DNA from: Axinella damicornis
Lineage: Eukaryota; Porifera; Demospongiae; Axinellida; Axinellidae
Direction: 5' to 3'
Assembly: GCA_963931865.1 (NCBI GenBank)
Contig: OZ007507.1
Span: forward strand, 18,391,023 to 18,455,022
DNA length: 64,000 nucleotides
Made by a program: the position numbers and the translations under genes. Below are positions 57,260 to 64,000 of the stretch, piece by piece. Under the pieces are notes generated by a model that was not told the origin of the DNA, did not search any database, and saw nothing but the letters and a program-made list of their open reading frames with translations. Positions within the stretch are counted from its first letter, which is position 1. Each line of letters begins with the position of its first letter.

Positions 57260-60060
57260 ATGTCATACAAAGGTAAGCTGCCTAACCTCTGATATCTACT
57301 GTAAGCTTACGTGTTGTGTTGCAATGGATGGGGGGAGGGGCTAGATGGAAATACGAAGTTCAGTGAGTGAGACTGCGGTATATACGTACCATGCATGGTC
57401 ACATTAGCAACCATGCACTGTATTTTTGTTCTCCACAGACCGAACTCCTACCATTCAGGAACTGTACCGCCACGTTGCCAGCAAGGTGGCTGCGCACTGG
57501 GAGGAGCTTGCAACCTTACTGGAGTTTGATGACACTGGTCACAAAATCCAAGTGATCAGGAGAGACCACTGGGGGGTTGGTGCCCTTGCCTGCTGCATGC
57601 AGGCCCTCCAGATGTGGCTGAGGGGAGAGGGAAGACAGCCAGTGACATGGGAGACATTGATCGAATGCCTCATCGATATCGAACACAGCCAAGTTGCCAA
57701 AAACATCAGGGATTACCTTATGCAAAGTGAGGCTTTGATGCAAGAGGTCACTACTCAGCCTTCATCAGAAGAACACGCCATTGCTTCAGGTGATCGCCAG
57801 TGCCATAGCAGTGAATGTATACATATATCTCCAAAACTGTGTATCTATGGTAACCAACAAACCGACTCAATTTAACCTTAATCTAATCTTGTGTTATACA
57901 GGTCAGTTGGTGGATCCGGAGATCAACGAAACTTGTTCCAGCTTGATTGGCCCCTTGGATATACATCCCTCACCTACTCAAAAGCCAGCTGTACCTACCT
58001 TCAGCAAATACGCTCTCAAACAGGAAGTGGCCGACTCTATCCGCAGCTACCAGTGGGAGCTGGCTCTCCCTGGACTGAGTCAACAAAACTACATCATCTG
58101 TGCTCCCACAGGGACTGGGAAAACACTTGTTGCTGGTCTCATCATCTCTGAGCATTTACAGCAGTGTCAGCATAGAGGACGGGTTCTCTTTATCGTGAAC
58201 AAGGTTCCCCTTGCACGACAGCAGAAGGGAGCTCTCGAAAGCATGATCCATGGTGCACATATTGAAGAGGTAACAGGTGAAGTGGCCCAGAGTAGAAAGG
58301 CGGTTCTTGGGCATTTGTCACCAACAACTGTGGAGAAACACGAGAGACGCATCTCTGATCTGGGAGCTGATATCGTGGTCTCGACAGCAGGTTGCTTTTT
58401 CAATAAGCTTAAAACCCAACAAATTGAAATGAGCGATGTCACACTTATCATTATCGACGAGTGCCACCATACGCACAAGAACACAGATTACGCAAAGATC
58501 ATGGAAATCTATTTACAGAAAAAGAGAAAGGGTAATGAATCGAAGCTCCCTCAAGTGGTTGGGCTGACGGCATCCCCAGGTGCTGGAGAGGGCTCAAACC
58601 CAAGTCTGATAAGTGTTCGTAATCACTTAATTTCCTTGTGTGCTCACATGGATGCCGTTGGGGGCATCAAGGTGGTCACGAGGAACGTGGCAGATCTTGA
58701 CACGCATACCAACAAGCCAACGTCGACGTTGGCAGTGGTCAATGGTCGCGATGAGAACGAGCCTCTCATTGCTCTAACGTGCCAGATCATGTCTCATTTG
58801 GAGAAGATGCTTCAACTGGAATGCACCCACTGCAAGTGGTCGCAGCAATATCACGGAAACTGGATTCCACAGAAGGAAACAGAATATCTGAGGACTGTGA
58901 CCGACTCTGCGAGGGATAAAATCAGCACCTGCGACCTCCTCAAATGCCTCTCGAAAGCAATGGCAGTCTACATGGATCTGACCTATGAAGACATGCTTGA
59001 AGTGCTTGAAGAATTCAGTGTTGCTAAAGGAGAAAACGCTACATGGACTGAAAGAAAACTAGCAGAAACCATGCACCAGCTGAAAACAAAGTCTGCCACC
59101 TTTCCAAGAGTCGAGAACCCACTTTTGACAGGACTTGAAAAAATCCTTGTTCAGCAGTTTTCACAAAAGCCAGATTCCATTGCGATTCTCTTTGTTGAGA
59201 CAAAGAAGCAAGCCACAGGTCTTCAAAGGTGGGTCTGCTCTACGCCCACCCTTTCAAACATCCGTTCTCAAGTGGTAACCGGACAAACCAGAGACACTGG
59301 ATTAAAGATGACCAAGGCCGAACAGGAGAAAGCCATTCAGGGATTTCGAGATAGCAAACACAACCTTCTTATCACCACCTCAGTGCTAGAAGAAGGCATC
59401 GACGTTCCTGCATGCAACTTGGTGATCAGATACCAGACTGTATCAAATGAGATAGCTCAAGTGCAAACTAAAGGTCGTGCTAGGGCTACAAGTAGCCAGA
59501 CCTTTACAGTAATCTCCACCAGTTCGAATAAGAAATACCAAGAGTTATTGAACGAAGAGAAACATGCTCTGGTGGAGGATGCACTGAAATTCTTCCCCTT
59601 TGGTGAGGCACTGAGAAACAACCTGGCCAAGAGACAAGAAGAAATTCTGAAAAGCACAGCAGCTCAAGAGCAGCATGCTGCCTTGCATCGAGAACAACAT
59701 TCCGCTTATGAAGCTGAACTCATTTGCAGAAAGTGCAAGACATTTGTTTGTAACGGCTCTGATGTGCACACTTTTCACTCCAGTCAACACTACGTTGTCA
59801 CCGACCCTGAATTTAGAAAGCGAATCTCCATCAAGGACCATCACTCTCCTACTGAAGTTCCCCACGGCATGTCTCGCACTCACAAGATATACTGTGCCAG
59901 TTGTGGTCAGGACTGGGGTGTGATGGGGAGGTGGTGGAAGGACCAGCGCACATTACCTGTGCTCAAGTGCACCAGCTTCCTCTTTCAAATCAACAAGCTG
60001 ACGTCATGGAGCTGTAAGAAATGGAGTCAGGTTCCATTTACAATTTCACAGCTGTCATAA
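57260..60060 (+). CDS. RIG-I-like receptor C: Death-like domain + DECH helicase + RIG-I C-terminal domain
   Basis: Three exons: 57260-57272, 57439-57789, 57902-60060, both introns phase 1, giving 840 aa. The Death-fold domain lies at residues ~10-100 (IQELYRHVASKVAAHWEELA, MQALQMWLRGEGRQPVTWET). The helicase has APTGTGKT 189-196, DECH 307-310, GLTASPGAG, SVLEEGIDVPACNLVIR and TKGRARA. The C-terminal domain has CRKC (730, 733) and CASCGQDWG (786, 789). It is clearly homologous to A and B but much more diverged: motif Ia reads FIVNKVPLARQQ instead of FVVPTRPLAEQQ, and the acidic tail is missing. It is head-to-head with RLR-B. An apparent Met-initiated frame starting in intron 2 (57781) is an artefact, because the real exon begins at the acceptor before 57902. 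Confidence 0.92.
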
Positions 60061-60316
60061 AATGTTGTACATGCGTCCTTATACTTTTCTATGAAGTTTT
60101 GTAGCTATGGTCTGAACAATGTTATACTTTTAGAATTGACAATCTTGTTTGAAACTCTAATTATGGGAAAGGAACAGAAGCGTACTGCATGCATGTACAC
60201 AAACTGATTAAAGAGACCATCAGGATGCGTCACAACATAGTGTTGCATGTACTGCAGCAAAAAGTGGAAACTGAAAGCAAAACCTTAACAGCAGGAAATT
60301 CATGCACGGCCTTCAA

Positions 60317-62328
60317 TCAGAAATCAGTCACTAGTGCAGTAATTCTGTGCTTATGCTGCTGTACGGCCTCCTTGCTCCCCTCTCGCCCCATATTGTCCAC
60401 GTGCTCCATCATAACCTGCTTCACGGTGCGAAGCGAGTCCCCGTGCTGGTTAAGAAGGGTGGTGATTCGAGACCTCACTGATGCTATTCCACAATGGCAC
60501 AGTTCAGCAATGACATAGTCTGTGAGCTGAAGAGTGAACAGACCGGCATCCAAACGGCGCAGGTACATTTCAGCTTCAGTTTCGGCAGATACACTCAAGT
60601 TATTCTCCTTTCGCAGTTGCTGAACCAAGTCTCTGACTCTCCCAAGGTACTTGAAATGAAGCTCCATCAGACGGTCCACTTTTTCGTGATCATTCTCCAA
60701 AAACTTGCTAATGAGTCGATCTCTGGCCGTACCCTGGACGTTTCTGAACAGAGAGCTAAAGATCGAACATACATGCTCCTCGTGCTCCTCTTCAGATGTG
60801 CCCACCTTCTTTGACTTCTTTGGCGTTTTCATGAAGGCTGGAAAAATGCTTCTTAGGCCGTAGACTTCAACAAATTTCACACAGTTGTCTGTCCCTTCTG
60901 CATTGCACATGGCATGGTTGAGGACCTTGAGAGCGCTCCTTCGAGATATTTTCTTTTCCTTGAGCATAAGGATCATCAGCTGTAGCCCCTCCCCTCGGAG
61001 GAACCTGTCACGATTCGGGGTGTACATCAGGGCCGAGCAGAGACAGTCAAACAAATTCTCCATCATTTCAATTTCATCAATACTGCTCGGATCCCTGCGT
61101 TTGTAGTAGGCCAATGCTTGCAAGAGGATATCGATGCCGTCCTTCTCCCCAAGAAGGCGATGGTTGGCCTCATTTGTTTGGAGCAGGATCGCCAAAATCT
61201 CTGATGCATAAAGCTTGTTAGCATCGTACTGGCGTACGCGAAGCCTCTTCAACAACCAAAGTAGTAAACCCTGCTCCCCAGCCGCAGCACACACCTCGGC
61301 GTTCTTGAACTCACACATGTTCTCAGTCACTGCTAGTGTGTTGTGGACGCCATCGGCATCTTCCCGCACCTTCTCATCCAGTCTCTCCAAATTCTGTACC
61401 AGCAGGGCCACAACCTAGCGAAGGTTAATGATGGTACACATAAGAGTCTAAGTAACAATGGAGGTACGTTTCACCAATATTACTATACTGGAATATTGTA
61501 GGACTGAAACATATTTGTTTTTAGTGGCAACGACACTCCTGGTAGAGTACATGTAACTGGTTGGGCGAAGACCTGGGAACGACATTAGGTGAACTCATCT
61601 CAAGTAATACCACTCCATACACATGATAATCAAGTGTTTTTGCACGGCAAAAAGGCTGACTACCATGTGGGGATACAATCGTACCCAGTACCATAATTGA
61701 TGCTCGATGAAATTACACAGAGCGTACAATGTACCTGCTCTCCCAGCAGTCCCTCTATCAGTCTCTCTGCTTCCTCCTCGCTCTCATTCAGTGTGTCCAC
61801 ATCCGTCAGCTCTTGCAGGAGGTCGATGATACCAATGGCTACATCCGAGTTGTCATGGCTCAGGAGTCCCACTAATGTCTGAATTGCATTTGTCTCAATC
61901 AACACTTGATAGTGCTCCGGAACGGTTGCAATGACATGTAGCTTTTGAATCTCATCATTCAGCTCCAGCTCCGACTCCATAAACTTCTCAGGCAAGTCTG
62001 GGAACTTTATTCTCATTTCTTGGTTCTTCAGAACTTTCTTCTCAAAACTCAGAAGCATTCTCTTTACCCCCCCAGCATCCAACACGTCCCCCAATTCTGC
62101 ACTGGTGTCATCGTCATCCAGACTTTGCAACAGTCGCAGTTTTTCCTCGTCTGATACTCCGTTCAAATTTGATAAACCTGCTCCCACAACCGAGTTCAAT
62201 GTCGCATCCCTCCCTCGGGGGACCTTAGCTGGAGGTGGCTTGTCTTGCCCTAGTTCTGAACAATCTTCCTCGTAAGGACGTTTGCTAGACCTGTCTGGCT
62301 TGAAGGACAACAGTTCACCCACATCCAT
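60317..62328 (-). CDS. CTNNBL1: Beta-catenin-like protein 1 (spliceosome-associated)
   Basis: Two exons, 61735-62328 and 60317-61414 (phase-0 intron), give 563 aa, the same length as the human protein. The N-terminus MDVGELLSFKPDRSSKRPYE has a basic segment (SSKRPYEED) like the family's nuclear signal region. The rest is armadillo-like helices, including FPDLPEKFMESELELNDEIQ, LLSHDNSDVAIGIIDLLQEL, NCVKFVEVYGLRSIFPAFMK and FLENDHEKVDRLMELHFKYL. In animals CTNNBL1 associates with the Prp19/CDC5L spliceosome complex in the nucleus. It is tail-to-tail with RLR-C (256 bp apart) and has only one intron, far fewer than vertebrate copies. Confidence 0.96.
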
Positions 62329-62595
62329 TGTAATACGAGGGCACTAGCAATCCTGCATGTAGAGACAAGTGAGTGAACTCCTTTCTAATTGATGCCCCTT
62401 TCCCTACCTCCTCTTAATGGAAACTACCACTCAACCCCAGTATTGCATTACACAGTATATAAACTCGTGCATTTCTGGAAATCCACCTACAATTGAGTCT
62501 GCTCTGCATCCACCGGCCACCACCGGCGTTCCCAGCACAAGACACCAGAATTTAACCCGTCTCAAAAATTAATTATTAACTCCTCTACTGCTTGC

Positions 62596-62618
62596 TAGCC
62601 TCGTTCCCAGGCCACACA
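62596..62618. repeat. End fragment of the CCTGGGAACGAGG MITE family
   Basis: GCTAGCCTCGTTCCCAGGCC is one intact end without its partner, lying between the divergent CTNNBL1 and the possible plus-strand gene. Confidence 0.7.
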
Positions 62619-62698
62619 GTTCCGGAATTCCCTTCACAGCTACAGCGTGTACAGCTGAGCTGCTAGAACCCGCCAATGATTGTGTGCAGACAGTGCAA

Positions 62699-63092
62699 AT
62701 GAGCTCCACTGCGAAAGTCTTGCTTAGTGAGGAAGAGCTTGATCTTCCTCTGGAACTGCTACAGGATGTGAGTGGTTTTACGTAATTACTGCGATGATGG
62801 TGGGCATTAAATGGAAATCTATAGCACAGCACAGTATAACATGTCATATTATCTTTTTGGCTGACCATCAGTTCAGTTCATGTTCAGGCTTTGTTTACTG
62901 TGCTGTTTTCTACCATTGACTATGTGACAATATATGTGAAGGAATGTGTAGTGACTCCACCCGGTACCCTTCCTTGGTTGTGAGACTATTGTAGGGTACA
63001 AGCCTTCGGGGCTTGCAGAGCTAGAGCAGCTACATGTGGAGTCAAGCGTAATCGACTCAGCTCCACACTCTGGAACTGTAGATCACATACTT
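62699..63092 (+). CDS. Possible 5' exons of an unidentified plus-strand gene
   Basis: Exon 62699-62767 starts with ATG (MSSTAKVLLSEEELDLPLEL) and ends at a GTGAGT donor in phase 0. Exon 62985-63092 follows an AG acceptor, is open in phase 0 (GYKPSGLAELEQLHVESSVI, DSAPHSGTVDHIL) and ends at GTAAGC. The acceptor is not ideal; an alternative one 7 nt downstream would not keep the frame. No later exon is evident before the window ends. It would share a ~370-bp divergent promoter with CTNNBL1. I do not recognise the product. Confidence 0.4.
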
Positions 63093-63194
63093 GTAAGCAC
63101 GTGATCAGGTCACACATACGCATGCAGTGCGTGCGAGGCGTGATGCGGATACGAATTCCTAGTTGCTTGGAAGTCACATTACATTACTATGCTA

Positions 63195-63469
63195 GGTATC
63201 TTGGGCTAGGAATGAGGTACGAAGCTGGGATTTACGCCATTGTGATCAGCACGAAAAGAACCTTCCACTAAGGTCCTAAAAATGACTTTCAATATTGGTC
63301 ACATTTTTGCCAAAAATCGCAGTCGACCAAAGGCTATAATCCATGGTTTTTCATGATTTTGGGTCAAAATTCAACCTACAGCAAAATGGACATCGTTTGA
63401 AAGCTCCATTCATGCTGATCACAATGGTGCAAATCCCAGCTTCATATCTCATTCCTAGCCCAAGATACG
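63195..63469. mobile_element. 275-bp MITE with ~56-bp inverted ends
   Basis: GTATCTTGGGCTAGGAATGA on the left mirrors TCATTCCTAGCCCAAGATAC on the right. Pairing continues through CGAAGCTGGGATTT/AAATCCCAGCTTC to TGTGATCAGCA/TGCTGATCACA. The interior is non-coding. Confidence 0.88.
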
Positions 63470-63779
63470 TGCTGTTTCTGGTATGTCGAATGTGCCATAA
63501 TTTATTGAGAATGGTTGCCAAGTTTGCTGCAGAAACATACCTCTGGCACTCTTAACGTCCTGGTAGAACTTACCGTAATTTGTTCATGTGAACTCTCAAC
63601 CGTTTGACTATAACCTTCAACCATGTGACTATTAATTGTTAGTGCTACTCACGTGACCCTCAACGAATCAGACGGCTCAGAATCGCTTATTGCACACTTT
63701 AGTGTGCATTATCTAGATAATGCACACTTTTCAAAGATCAAAGGCTGTCTCAGGTCAGTGAGTTGCACTAAGTAGCTTT

Positions 63780-63952
63780 TAGATACCAGTTTGCAGTGCA
63801 TTACAGGCTTTAGTACACTCGGGCAATCTATAGTTAACGGTCTCGGGTGGATAATGCACTCGCCTTTGGCTCGTGCATTATCTCGCCCTCGACCGTTAAC
63901 TAGATTGCCCTCGTGCACTAAAACCCGTAATGCACTGCAAAGTGGTATCTAT
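63780..63952. repeat. ~170-bp near-complete hairpin
   Basis: AGATACCAGTTTGCAGTGCA on the left mirrors TGCACTGCAAAGTGGTATCT on the right. The stem runs through GGGCAATCTATAGTTAACGG/CCGTTAACTAGATTGCCC to GATAATGCAC/GTGCATTATC near the loop. A smaller palindrome (TAATGCACAC units) lies at 63690-63730. Confidence 0.88.
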
Positions 63953-64000
63953 TAAAATATTACATAAACACCCATAAATTTCGGTGAAATAACCGAAATT

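Larger units (their letters stand above)
63093..64000. other. Right edge: repeats, no gene seen
   Basis: Apart from the MITE at 63195-63469 and the hairpin at 63780-63952 I see nothing coding. Later exons of the possible gene at 62.7 kb may lie beyond the window. Confidence 0.5.

Noticed and set aside
57781..57901. N-terminal extension starting at a Met before RLR-C exon 3
   Set aside because: The segment is intron 2: it lies between a GTGATC donor at 57790 and a TTATACAG acceptor, and the Death exon joins exon 3 in phase without it.
63001..63180. Long plus-strand frame starting VQAFGACRARA
   Set aside because: An alternative frame of the same segment has better splice-site phasing and a more protein-like composition, so this frame was set aside.

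Overview
The window looks like nuclear DNA of an early-branching animal, most probably a demosponge close to Amphimedon queenslandica. This is an inference from compact genes with short GT-AG introns, very dense small hairpin transposons, orthologues of animal housekeeping genes (TMEM147, CTNNBL1), and secreted CAP, Ig/FN3 and Reeler proteins plus RIG-I-like receptors with Death-fold N-termini. Nothing looks prokaryotic: there are no operons, ribosome sites or CRISPR arrays. All gene models below are spliced by hand; most introns join two open exons in matching phase.

Layout. 1-19 kb holds no complete gene. It is a repeat-rich tract (a 1.4-kb palindrome at 8.2-9.6 kb, a nested palindromic array at 9.6-10.4 kb, hairpin MITEs, a tRNA-derived SINE) with a few isolated exon-like segments. 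19-41 kb carries three minus-strand genes for secreted proteins: CAP domain plus 28-copy mucin repeat (19.0-22.7 kb), three Ig plus three FN3 domains (28.1-34.3 kb), and Reeler domain plus mucin linker (35.2-40.7 kb). All three end in the same four-exon module (exons of 129, 126, 138 and 113-119 nt, all phase 1), in which introns split a conserved cysteine codon. This is domain shuffling caught as a cluster. 41.6-46.3 kb has TMEM147 (plus strand, six exons, 227 aa) and a PQ-loop transporter (minus strand, two exons) with a candidate lysosomal dileucine signal.

47.4-60.1 kb is a cluster of three RIG-I-like receptor genes. RLR-A and RLR-B (minus strand) are close tandem copies. RLR-C (plus strand) is more diverged and shares a ~275-bp divergent promoter with RLR-B. 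Each has a 13-19-nt first exon, one exon encoding a Death-fold domain, and one large exon encoding a DECH-box SF2 helicase and a zinc-binding RIG-I-type C-terminal domain. So each receptor carries one Death-like domain where vertebrate RIG-I/MDA5 carry two CARDs. 60.3-62.3 kb is CTNNBL1 (two exons, 563 aa), tail-to-tail with RLR-C, and a possible unidentified plus-strand gene starts at 62.7 kb. The window thus places a secreted adhesion/immune-like cluster near an antiviral RNA-sensor cluster, with ordinary housekeeping genes between and beside them.
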